Assembly: GCA_964035775.1 (NCBI GenBank)
Contig: OZ038315.1
Location: 19,540,923 to 19,604,922, forward strand
Length of the DNA stretch: 64,000 nt
Direction of reading: 5' to 3'
Source of the DNA: Osedax frankpressi
Taxonomy: Eukaryota; Annelida; Polychaeta; Sabellida; Siboglinidae
Shown one piece after another: positions 11,972 to 25,000 of the stretch. Each line of letters begins with the position of its first letter. Positions within the stretch are counted from its first letter, which is position 1. Under the pieces are notes generated by a model. That model made no database searches. It saw only the letters and a program-made list of their open reading frames with translations, and was not told the origin of the DNA. Both the position numbers and the translations under genes were made by a program.

Positions 11972-12640
11972 TTAGCGAGAGTCTCTGGATCGGCTTCTGG
12001 ATGAAGAGCGCCTGGAGTCTTTTCGAGGAGACCTTGATCTGTAAATAATTGCGTTCGATTAAACTATAAACGTTAAACATTATTTATATTTTTTATTGAA
12101 AACACAATAAACAATTTATAATTACTTTAAATAGAGAATATTTATTATCTTAATATTAGACCTTCTGTATCTTTCTCCGTCGCGTCTATCGTCGTATCGC
12201 CTGTCGTCTCTTCTATCGTCGCGTCGGTCGTCTCTTCTATCGTCGTATCTGTCGCCTCTGCGGTCGTCGTCGTATCTTTCGCCCCTGCGATCGTCGTCGT
12301 ATCTTTCGCCTCGACGTTCGTCGTCATGTCTACGACCGCCGTGATCTTCTCTTCTTCTCTCGGTAGGTCGGCCATATTTTGCTTGTTGGACTCGAATTTC
12401 TCGGCCGTCTACGATTGCGCCGTCCATTGAGCTCATTGCGTCATCGGCATCCCTGTCGTCGTAGAAACGCACGAAAGCAAATCCACGACTTTCACGGGTG
12501 AATCTGTCGCGTGGGATGTAAACATCACCAACCTCGCCGTAACGATTAAATTCTTTTCTTAACTCTTCTACAGTCGTACGATAAGTTAAATTGTCAACTT
12601 TTAGAGAAACCATATCATTAATATCTGGTCTTGAAGCCAT
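11972..12640 (-). CDS. SRSF2: Serine/arginine-rich splicing factor 2 (SRSF2/SC35)
   Basis: An SR protein that binds exonic enhancers and recruits U1/U2 components in nuclear speckles. Exon 1 is 12640-12162 and exon 2 is 12038-11972 (181 aa). The RRM covers about residues 10-90: [11 protein letters not shown] carries the RNP2 segment and SRGFAFVRF is RNP1. [14 protein letters not shown] then matches the end of the human SRSF2 RRM. The tail is odd. Instead of a long RS domain it has an Arg/Asp-rich repeat (copies of ERYDDDRRG, then RRDD units), and only the second exon adds RS dipeptides ([19 protein letters not shown]). If the 123-base intron is retained, translation stops at 12122 without any RS tail. 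The start ATG gives [17 protein letters not shown], collinear with human. Confidence 0.95.
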
Positions 12641-13062
12641 CGTAAAGATATGTAATTAGGTTTACTGTTGTAGATAACAAAGAGCTGTAAATTTTTAATA
12701 AAGAAAAATGGAGGGATGCCAAGCGTATTTTGTTTATCACGTGTCAAATGTACAGTTACAAATTTAAAATATTATTATTACTCATTATTTTAATTCATAT
12801 AATTTATATTTAATTTTTTAATATATTAGAGTATCATTATACTAATATTTGTATACGTATTAATAGGAAATAGAATTAAAAAAATTAATATGAACAAAAT
12901 GTTCTCTATGTTTTCTTACGTGACTTCCGTGAAAGGGTGAAAGCGACGCTAGCGTTTCTATTGAAATATATTTTTGAATTTATAAACAATTCAAAATAAA
13001 ATTAATTTTAAAATTCATATTATCTGGCAATACTCCAGAAATATATATCTGATGTGTAAGTT
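12641..13062. promoter_or_regulatory. Putative bidirectional promoter between SRSF2 and KDM6A
   Basis: The 422 bp separating the divergent start codons must hold both 5' UTRs and core promoters. Visible motif matches are an E-box-like CACGTG near 12738, and near 12916-12930 TTACGTGACTTCCG, which combines a CRE-like element with an ETS core (CGGAAG on the minus strand). No TATA box stands out in the AT-rich background. Confidence 0.5.
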
Positions 13063-16000
13063 ATGCACAACGGTAATTTAGTTTGCAATGTAATTCCTAC
13101 TCCTCCGAATTCGGGCATTAACTGTAGTGAAACAACAAATAATAAGGACTTAAACAAAAGTGGAAACTCTGAACTTCTCTTACATTATGATAGGTTTATT
13201 TTATTATTTTATTCATATAAACCATAAAACTCAAAATATTGTGTAATAACTATGTAGAATATAATAGTTAATTATATAATTATCAAATACTTCTAAGAAT
13301 TATTACCACTTTGATTTAGTATATATTTATTTAAATTTAAAATTTGACATGTAAATTTCCATTGTATGAAATGTTGTTACATAAATTATATCAAGTTTAA
13401 TATTATTAATTATAATTAATAAGTTAATAAGAGTTAACTTTTATTAATATTTAATTTATAGTAAAATATATTATATTTCCCATACCATCTAATCATAGTT
13501 CCATAGAGAATTTCTCTTTCAAAATACAAATAATTTACAATAATAAAATAAATTATAAATATAATGTTTTAATTACAGAATGAAATGGCATTCTATTTTA
13601 TTAATTTCAATCTCTAGTTAATCAAGTGTTGTTAAATTATATATGCTAATAAATATTAAAACAATATTTATGTATATTCAGTAAGTTATTTGGATATTTA
13701 AAATTGGATGATCAAGAAAATCTACCTAAAAGAAAACTTGTATTAAAGGTTAAAAGTTTAAAAATTAATGCACTATTAATTTACTTCATATTTTATATAC
13801 TATATAAAGTAAGTTATATAAGTAAATAGTATTAAATACAATAATTGTTTTTTAAATTAATTTTTTTATCATATTACATTTGCCTTTAATCAATAATTTT
13901 AATAATCATTTTTAGACAATAACATATGTGGAAAAGACTCTAGCAGTACATATTCAAAACGAACTTAATAAATGGTTATTATTTGGAATTATATTTATTG
14001 ATATTAAAATTTCAGTTTACCTTTTAATATTTGTTTATGTAAGGATATCAAAGATTGTATTAGGATGGTGCAGTAATTACTATTTTTTCTAACTTATTTT
14101 TTCCAAACACAGACAATTTAATTGTCAACATTTTGTTTAATAACTTTTTAAGAATTAATATATTTTATACTACATATTATTTGTAAACTTTCTTGTTTAT
14201 ATTATATGATATTATATGATATAAATAAACATATATATATATATATTTATTATTTATTATTTTTATAAAATTAAATAAATACTAATTATATGAAATAATT
14301 AATGATATTAATTATATAATAAGAAAAATCTGCATAATATAATTATTTATCAATGTATAAATGTTTATCAAATATTTGAATATTCATTCAAGTTTATTTA
14401 ATATAATATTAACTATTTATAATTTGTATTAATAAATATATCATATGGATATAGGTCATTTAAAATTCTTCATTATATTATGCATACGATGCAACAATAT
14501 TATTGTATTTAGATTTTATATAACTAATTTAGCTTGACACATATACAGAAAATTCAGCAATGTTATGTATAAATAATTATTTGTTTAATATCAAAAATTT
14601 TCGATGTGAAATAATATAAATAACATAGTTATATGAGTTTACAAATTCTATAATAATTAACTGATAAATTACATTAAAAACAAATAGTTTAAATATCTAA
14701 TTTTTTCAACGTATTTATTCATTGTGTGTATTTTGTTCTTTATAAAAAAATAGCAGTCAATAATTATATTATAGTAATAAAGTTGAAATATTAATCTTTG
14801 TTTATTAAAATTGTTTGTTAATTCAAAATGGCTGACAATTAATTGCTGGTGATTAACAAAGATGAATCCGATGCATTATTTATTATAATCCAAATCTATT
14901 GAAGAATTCAAATTAAATTTTAATTTGACCATGAGCTTGTTTTATATTTTATACACAATTAAGAAATTTAATCACATTTCAAAGATTATTAAATAAATTT
15001 ATTCGGTATTATATTCATTTAGGTATTTTTCTCTAGGATAAATTACATAACTATAATTGTAAGCTATTTGTTTATTATATTATTAGCGTAATTAATTATT
15101 AAATAATCTAAAAGTAATACATTATAATATACTATTTATTATAACATACATATTGATTATAATTATTACATGCTCTTTTTATGTGATATTTTAGATAATT
15201 TTAATATTAATAATATTGATTATTTATTTTAGAATCCTGATCTTTATAATCTGTATAATTTATATTATACATGTATTTATATATATCGTATGTTTATATA
15301 TTTAAGTGATTTTTCATATTAATATTATTTAATAATTGCTCTATAACATCGCCTAAAGAAAAGATATTATTTATACACAAAATAGTGAAATCAATGGCAG
15401 TAATATTTGCCAAGTTACATATCTCACTTCACATTATCTTTGGTAACAATACGTCAGCAATAATATTTTATTATTTATTCTGGTAGTCATTCTGCATTCT
15501 GAATTGATTTTTCATTCAACAATTTGATTAAATAATTATAAATGCAGAATCATATAATTATATCAATTAATAAATTAACATTTCCTTTTACAATTATTTT
15601 CTTTATCACATCATCTTATATTCATCAGAATTGTATACAACTATTATATTTACAATCACTTATATATTCTATATATATAAGAGAATTTCTCCAATATTCA
15701 GTTTTCTATGTATATTTTCTCCTGCGAATTGGTTTTCTTGGTTCTACTTCTTCTTAATCTCTTTGTTAACCTCCTCCGTATAACTTCGTTACGTTGCAAT
15801 GCTCGCAAAAACCGCCAGTTCACTCCGCGTCTTCTAAACCTCCTAACATCGTACCATCGACGCAGCGACAATTTACTAGTAGACGAGGCCTACTACAAAT
15901 TGTACAATACTCTCGGACACCTTCACCTGCTGCTGGGAGAGTTCTCGAAGGCGTTGTCTGCCTATCAACGCTTCTACACGCTCAATACATCTAGCTATAA

Positions 16001-19000
16001 GGTAATGCGTTCGTGTCATTTGTGGCCTTTTTCGATCTGGTAAACAAAGAATCATTAAAATTATTTACAAATAAATGACTACAAATTTATTTACTATAAT
16101 TTACTATAATTTCATCTAAAATTTTTATGAATTTATAGATTTGTAATTCACTATATAATGTATCTAAGACAATGATCTGATTTAAATGTTTTATAATAAA
16201 TAAATGGAATAATATCTATGAACTTATTTATCTCAAAGTTATTAACAATATAATATTAATTTCTATGTCCACATTTACATATTTATTATTTATATAATAA
16301 TTTATTATTTAATATTTTTAAAATTTATTTCTTAATTTGCCAGGATTCTACTTTTCTCTACGGAATAGGTATTGTCTACTTCCATTATAATAACTTCAAG
16401 TGGTTAGTCTTTTGTTAGCTGACCATCCTTAGTTCAACTCATTTTGATATTACCGTAATATGTATATTATATCATAACATAATTCAAATGCATTCAATAT
16501 TATATTTTTTTATATATCATATATATTATATTTGCTTATTTAAAATTATTATGAACATCATGATTTTATTAGCTATAGGTTTTATAGTCCTGGGGTAGTT
16601 GATGGCTTTATACTAGTTATAAAAACATCTTAATGGTCAGATAACCAGGTGGTTAACTATTCTAGATGTCAATTAATGGCCATTGTATCTTTAATTACTT
16701 TCTTGTAAACAAGATCCGTTTCACAGTAACGCTAAGTTGTATTCCCCTCCAATTCAATGATGCCCGTCATTTCCTCACCTATCCTAGCGAGCCTATCAAT
16801 CTTATCTACTGACCACATAAGCCGGCCGGTACGATTGCATTAATCTCCAGGCCTCCTCGTCTTTCTAGCTACGCTCCCAATCGCTGCCCGATTTAATGAC
16901 CGGCCCGCTCTGACCGCTGAATGACCACGGTTCACCTCGGACACAATGGCCGTACGCGCCCCCGTCGTAGGCGCCCGGGTCATTGTTTGGGTAGTCTAAT
17001 GTCGTAGTGAATGACCACCGGCGCCCGAGGTGGCGTCCATTGTTCCAACGCTACCCAAATCCATTCTGTTTACTCGTGAAAGATGTTTTTGCGTCTTACA
17101 TCGCGATTAAAGGCAACTCTCTCTCTCGACCAGGGCGAAGAAGGCGTTCCTCGAACTCGTGTACCTCGACCCCAGTTTCAAATGCAACGGTGAAGTTAAT
17201 GTGTACCTCGGATTGATTTTCATCGAAATCAACGACTTCCTGTCTAGCATAAAGGTTCGGCGGTACTAGGGTTTGGTGTGGTATTGAGTTTCCGGGTTGG
17301 GTATTGAGGTTGTTTCAGTGTTTGCATTGGCTTTGTATTTATTTATAATATTAATAGGTAATTGTGCAGGTAATTGTGTTGGTTGAAGTAGTTTTAATTG
17401 TAATGTAAATTAGGATTAGCATAGTTTTAAATTGTAATGCTGAAATATTTTGAGTGTCGTTTCTTATATTAATATTATTGCTATTGGTTGGTATTTCAGT
17501 TTATGAAGTCTAGATAATTCAAATTACAAAACATTGTCTCGCACTCCGACAGCATTTTGAAAGGGCAAACTCTGACAATCGACCGTCGTCCGTCAGTAAG
17601 TTTGAAATACAATTCCATATTGCCCATGTCTACGTACTACAGGTTTATCTCACTAATGTCCTCACAGACTCACTTGACTCACAGACTCGCATCTTTCACC
17701 TTACGAGTATAGTCTACTACATGCATCTGTAGACCACTCTAATAATTTACAAGACATTGTATGAGAGAAATTCAAATCTGACTAATTACATCTTATTTAA
17801 TCATAGAAAAAAATGTATACAATCTATCCACCTTCTCAATTTCAACTTTCCGACTCACCTCCTGATTCCATACAAATCATATAACTTCCCAAACCACGCC
17901 CACAGAATGATATAAGCTCCGCCCAGTTGCTGTACGAAAAACTGCTCGCCGATTCAAACCTGCCAGCTTACATCCGCGCTCACGTTCTACAGCAATTGGG
18001 TAATTGACATCGAGTCAGACTTTCGCGCAACAAACATTTGCGTGTCGTTGAGCATTCGACTTATTATTGACGCTATGATATCTGTCAGGTTGGATTCTGC
18101 AAACTGAAGTTGGCAATTCGAACGATTCAAAATCCACGGCCGCCATTCAACTGCTGCAGAAATCTCTCGAGACTGACCCCTCTAGTGGTCAGAGCTGGTA
18201 CTTCCTCGGCAGGTATATTATATAAATTGTCTTATAATGTCTCTTAATAGAAAAAATAGAAAATAATAGAAAATAAATATTATAATACAAAAATTAAATT
18301 ACCTGGATTGGAAATCATACTGCCCAAGAAATCATCCATATATAATATTTACTTATAGTATCATTTATTATAAGATATCATAATTATCTACCCAAGCAAC
18401 CACCAAGGTCAATTTTAGTTTTTATAATTTTTGTTATATAAGTTTTGTTATATAAAGTAATAATATATTTTATTTGTGTTAAAAATGTATTATGTTTATT
18501 TTTTATTAAATAATTATATAAGATTTTATAATAATTATATCATCTTGTTTCTTTTTTATATATTATTATGACAATGAGCTGTATCAAGTAATTTTTTAGT
18601 CATTAATATATCAAACCAGTAGGAATTCCTGTGAAGTTATACTTATAACTTATATTTAACTTTATCTTTCCTAATATGTAAAAAATAATATACCGTGGTC
18701 ACACATGGTCATCTTCTTATAGTTATCAAGCAAACAATGTAATGTAATTGTTTTATAAAATCCTTTCATGTGTTATACAAATTATTAGTTAACAAAAGAA
18801 ATTATAAACAAATAAACAGCCTTTTTTTTTGTATTGTTAAATTTTTTCTCCTATTTTTGTTTTATTCATATTGAAAATATTTAGAGTGTAATAGAATCCG
18901 ATGTATATAATTATTTAAAATAAAAAATACACTTATTTTTAACGCAAATAAATATATTTTCATATTTATTAAATAACAAAAAAACTTAAATGACCTGAAT

Positions 19001-22000
19001 GGTTTTTTCGGAGAAAAATTATTTATTCCATACAATACAACAATTAACATTCTAAAAAAGATTCAAGCTAATTTATTTTATATTTGAAAAGTTTAGTTTA
19101 GTCTACGAAATATTTCTTTAAATTAAAATGAAAAATAAATATTAATATATATTAATTTATATAAATATAGTAAATCTAGAAATTCCCTATTAATCATTGA
19201 TTCATTATTTTATATTATTTTTTTCAAAGGATTTTAGAAAACTATTACATCACCCTAGAAATAAGATGATATAACAATTGTATATTCTCATATATTTATT
19301 TTACATAAATAATAAACATATATTATGTTTATTATTTATTACCTGGATGGTTCTCATTATGCAATGCAAAAAATGAAATTACCTGGATTGTTTGCTGGGT
19401 GATCATTTATTGAATAATTTTTGTTTAACTTTTGTGAAATGATTATTTAATTTACTTTTAATCAATACATTACTTGTTGCCGATATTAGTACACACGATG
19501 GTTAAATATTGTACGAAATGTTAATCCCAAGCCTGTGTTATAATGTAGGTGTTTCTCGTCTATTGGAAAAGTTCATGACGCATTTGTATCCTATCGACAT
19601 TCTATTGATAAAAGTGAAGCCAGCGCTGATACTTGGTGTTCTATAGGGTTTGTCCAACAATTACAAATATTAAAAGTCTATTTTTTATATTATTTGTTTA
19701 TAATTTACATAATAAGAAATCTAGTTTTCTTTCTTATTAATATATTTTAAATAGAATAATTAAAGATTAAGAATCTACTAATCTCTTTAGATATTATAAT
19801 GAAGATTTTATTCAAAAACAATGATCAATTATTATCTATATATATTATCGGTATCGATCGCTGATATTGCAAATATTTTAGTGTACTGTACCAGCAACAG
19901 AGTCAGCCAATGGACGCCCTTCAAGCCTACATCTGCGCTGTACAGTTAAGGAGGGATCACCCAGCAGCATGGACTGACTTGGGAGTGTTATACGAGAGCT
20001 GTCAACAGGTGGGCGTGTTTATAAAGTGGGTCGGGACTAATAGAGAAGTGCTTTATTTAGTTAGCTTATTTGTAATTTGGTAAACATCAATGTCAATTTA
20101 TGGGTACATTGTCTTCAGGTTTGCATTTATGAGAAGAAGTTATTAGATCTTTGGATATGTTAACGATTTAAAAGTACTATTTGAAAGTTTGTTTAATATC
20201 TCGTAATATTTATATATTATTACGTATCTTTACACATAGTTTGATGATGCTCTGATCTGCTATAAAAATGCAGCCTCAACCTCAAAACGAATCAATTCGC
20301 AGAGCACCGCAGGTACTTATTTCAAATCTGTCTTAACTTTATATAAAATTGATTTACAAATCAATATTGAACAAAAGTAACAATCATTTCGTATACATAT
20401 TAATTTTGTTTGGAACTTAATTAATTTCTATTATACATTGAACATATAACAACTGATTAAATTGAATTTTGCTTTATATAATACATCTTATAAAGTTATA
20501 ATCAAAATTGTAACACAAATCTTGAGAAAATATAATCTCTTAATATTTTTAATAATATCCTTATGTAATATTTATACATTACATTACCAGAGAAAGCTGT
20601 AATTGACAATAGAGTAAAAGTTTTACAGCAACAGCAGAATGCAACCAATGATACTAAAATGTTAGTCTAATCTCTCCTTTTCACTCTCCCCGCCCTCTTT
20701 CTCCTTTTCACTCTCCTTTTCTATCTCCTTTTCTATCCCTCCCTATCTCTTCCCCTTCACACTAAATATCTCGTAATCCCTCTTTTAGCACTAAAGTGAA
20801 GACACTACCTAGTATTGATGAAGCCTGGGGTCTCCCTATTCCTGCCGAACTCACTTCCAGACAAAGTGCCAATAATCGTCAGATGAAGATACATCTACAA
20901 CACCAGGTCGCAAATGTAGACGATATTGTGTATTATTCTCAGTCGTCAGTAATATATAAATCTAATCTTTTCCTTCACGCTCCAATGATTACAGGCACGT
21001 CTTGCTTCATTAACTGCTGCCGGATTGGCCGGTGGGTATCTTCCTAAGAATATCGAAGAAAATGGAATCAACATTAAGATTGAACCAGAAATAGAGAATA
21101 ATATTGTAAGTTAACTTGTTATAATATTTTATTGTTTAATGTTATATTGTTATATTATATAATTAGTCATTTCTTATTTACTTTTAGTAAAAGGTCTAAT
21201 TATTTAAAATAGTATTTATAAAATTCCATAATTTTAATATGCTAATTGAATGCCATTAATAATAATGATCACTAATTAATATTTGTAGAAGAAAGAACCT
21301 CCGTCTGTACACCAGAGACAAATACTACGATATCTTCAAGACAATAAGGTATTAATTGCATTGTTCTAGTTATTATATCATTAATCTGTCGTTGCTTATA
21401 ACTACATATAAATATTCATATTGCCATTAACTTAGTATGTGTTTTATATAATTATTTAATTTGTAATATTGTAAAGGCAATTACTGATATATACTTATAA
21501 TATACTTATAATGTACTGTAACTGTACTGTAATATACTTATAATGTACTGTAAACGATAGATTATTTAAGAATTTACATTATATTTCATTTCACATATCG
21601 TTTGTCACATATTCAATGAATACCGTAGTCAAAAAACCAATCCTAAATATTTATTAAATGGCCATTTTATAGGATGTCGCTTATAATATCCTCTTTATTT
21701 GATATAGTTTAACGACGGCTGTGTGTTTACATTGCCGCAATAGCTGAATGCAATTAAAACGCTTACTCAGTTTATAAATTCATTTCGGTAACAGGACAAA
21801 CTAGATAGTGAACAGAAGAGAGTCTACGACATCCTGAGTTCGCAGATCAAAATGGTGAATGGTCGCGTAGAGGAATCGGCTCCCAATATCAACGAAGTAG
21901 TAGAGAAAACAGGAAGCGAGGTAATCCACATTTCATTATAATTAATCGATGTATTGGATTTAAATAATAGAGAGATTAAATAATTGCAATATATATCTTT

Positions 22001-25000
22001 TCATTTTGTCCGTGAATTATAATTCTTAACCTTGACTGATTTCTATTTTTGCATTTCAGTATGAACCATCGCCGAAAAATAAAAAGATTTCACTTTGTTT
22101 GAACAGCGATGAAAAGAGTGAAGTTCTCAACGAAATGATGAGATTTGATGATAAAGGTTATTTCTATGGCAGTAATTACTTAACTCGACTTGCACTATAG
22201 AAATGTATTGCAAGCTAAATTCTTATAATAAACACACAATCTATATACATGTTAAACTGCACCATCAAAACCACAATAATAATACTACAAATACTCTAAA
22301 TAAATATTTCCTAATATATTGTCCTAGAACTATCCTAGAACTCTCCTGGAACTATCCTATAACTCTCCTAGAACTCTCCTGGAACTATCCTAGAACTCTC
22401 CTGGAACACTCCTATAACTTTATTTCCGTATATATTACTATATTAACCGTATCTCTTTTTCATAGACCTACTTCTCATTGTTTCATAATTATTTCTCATC
22501 CCACACCTGTTCTTCTCCCCGAACCTATTTCTCGGCGTCCTTTAACCTTCCCTCTCCGCTTGACCTGCAGAAGTTGAACAGGTTTTGAGTCGTAACGTTT
22601 TCGGTCACGAACACGTGTCCGACCACGCCATCAACAGTTTGCATTCTATGTCCGGAGACACGTTCAACAAAGTCAGGGTACCACCGGCTCCGCTCTCTAA
22701 AGACCAGTTGAACCCCTCGACACCCAGTGTATACGTTAGCGAGGCGAGATCTTATCGTGTGGTTGAGTAGGCAGTAATTTGTTATAACGAGAATTCACTT
22801 TCGTAAACAGACGGATAATAAGAAGGAGGCTATGTCTAAACGTGTACAGCAATATGTGATGTCACAGGACATTTGTGTTATCAGGGGCATGGCGACAGCT
22901 TTAAAATTAGGTTCAATTTGTTCACTGTTACTTATAATGAATATTAGTTTTTATTAGTTGTAAAAACATAAATGAATCATATAGTTCCTATATATACTGT
23001 CTCTATATCGAATTGATTTTCACATATTTTAGACGTTCAGTTTCATATTATAATGGTTTATTCTCATTAACTCTCATTTAATTGCAGATTTAGGACTTTT
23101 TTCCACGAAGTCGTTGCTAGAGACGAATCCCCAACATCAGGTTTGCATTCTTCTTTATGATGTTCTTGAAGTACATTTATTTGTGTCTGTTAATTTTACC
23201 TCGATTCTATACGATCCTGTCCGTTGACTAGGTAGAGATACGAACACAAAGACACCAAGCTCCCAGTGAGAACAAGGATGAAAATGGTCAGAACATCTGG
23301 AGATGTGAGAGTTCGCGTGCATTCACAACTATTACCAACTATGCAAATTATCAAGCCTCTACTTTCCAGGTAAGTGATGGTTTATTTAGTGTCTTTAATG
23401 CAATTGATCTACTTCATTAGTTCATAAGTTCATTAGTTCATAGGTTCATTAGTTCATAAGTTCATAAGTTCATTAGTTCATTAGTTCATACTCATATATA
23501 TTTAAGCACTTTACTTTAATCCCTTAATATATAGCATTAATTTTAAATTGACATCTAAGTAATGTTCTAAAATCTAATTCCCATATTCTGCCCCAAAAGG
23601 AAAGCCTTAAAGATGAACTTGACACCAAAATAATGCCCCATGGACGTTCTTCTGTGTCTATTAGTGAAAATGAGAGTGATTCAAATTCTTCTTCCAAAAT
23701 GTTATTATTGCTAAAAAGCTGTTATCAAATATTGTCTTAGGTATAAATAATTGTCAGAATAAATAATGAATCTTAGTTACCAAAGAATTATTGATAATTT
23801 AATTTTCAAGTTTTAAGGGTATATGATACAGTGCATCTATAAATAGATTTTAACATGTATTTAATATAGAAATATAATTCTACCAAAATACTGATAAATA
23901 TTATTTTTTTTTTAATTACAAATAAATGCAAATGATTTTTTTATACAAATATTTTCTGATTTTCATGCTTATTATACTCCTTTTAAAAGATTATAAATAA
24001 AGTGATCTCTATCGAGCACCATGAATTTTAATAAATAAATAAGCTTTATTTTGTTATTGAAATTTTTTAAAACGAATATATATTTTCATTAAATTATTGT
24101 AATTATAAATTATAATAACATTATTTTAAATTGTATTTAAAAATCTTATTTATTATAATAATACTTGATGTAAAACTAGTTGCTTATATCAATCTAAAGA
24201 TAACAAATTATATTTATATAATATTAAACAAAAAATATTAGCAATTTTTTAAAAAAAAATTCCAATTTATTTAATTTTGTGAAAAATATAAATTTAGGTA
24301 ATTTACATCCCTGATTACGATATCCTAATGCATCTGCTTCACGGTACCAATCATCGTAACCCCTAACCCTGGGCCCCGCAGAAAGAAACGCCATCGCATC
24401 ATCAAGTTCGGCACCAACGTTGACCTCAGCGACTCCACCGTGTGGAAGCCGCAACTGTTGGAGATCAGCAAACTGCCCGTGTGGTGTAGAGTGGTCAGCG
24501 CTTGCAACATGCTCAGCCACGTGGGCTACGACATCTTGGGCATTAACACCGTGCAGCTCTACATGAAAGTGCCTGGATCCCGTACCCCCGGTTAGAGCGG
24601 CGAGGGTCTAGGTCGCGATTGTATCGTCGTCAACGTGAACTTGGTGTAGGGGTCATAAGATTAGTGGTTGGCATAAGAGAAATATAGTTTCAGGATAAAG
24701 ATTAGCGTGGATTATAATACAAGGGTAGCTTTGTTGTCATATAGAATAGAATAGGGTATGCAGAGGTCAGGGTATAGTGTTGATCAGATAGTATGATGTA
24801 TATTTAGTGGCCGGGTGAATAGAGATCGAGCTAGAAGATCAAAGTTTTAAAATCACTAGATCTCAACTCTAAGATTATCTCCCTACACCTGTAATCAATT
24901 TCATCCAACCTCTACAGGTCACCAAGAGAATCTGAACTTCCCAGCCGTGAATATCAACATTGGACCCGGCGATACCGAGTGGTTTGGAGTCTCTGAAGCC

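Noticed and set aside
22203-22577. 124-codon frame overlapping the KDM6A exon 18-19 region
   Set aside because: It is intron sequence made open by the CCTAGAACT-type tandem repeat and leads nowhere. The KDM6A exon at 22571 uses a different frame.
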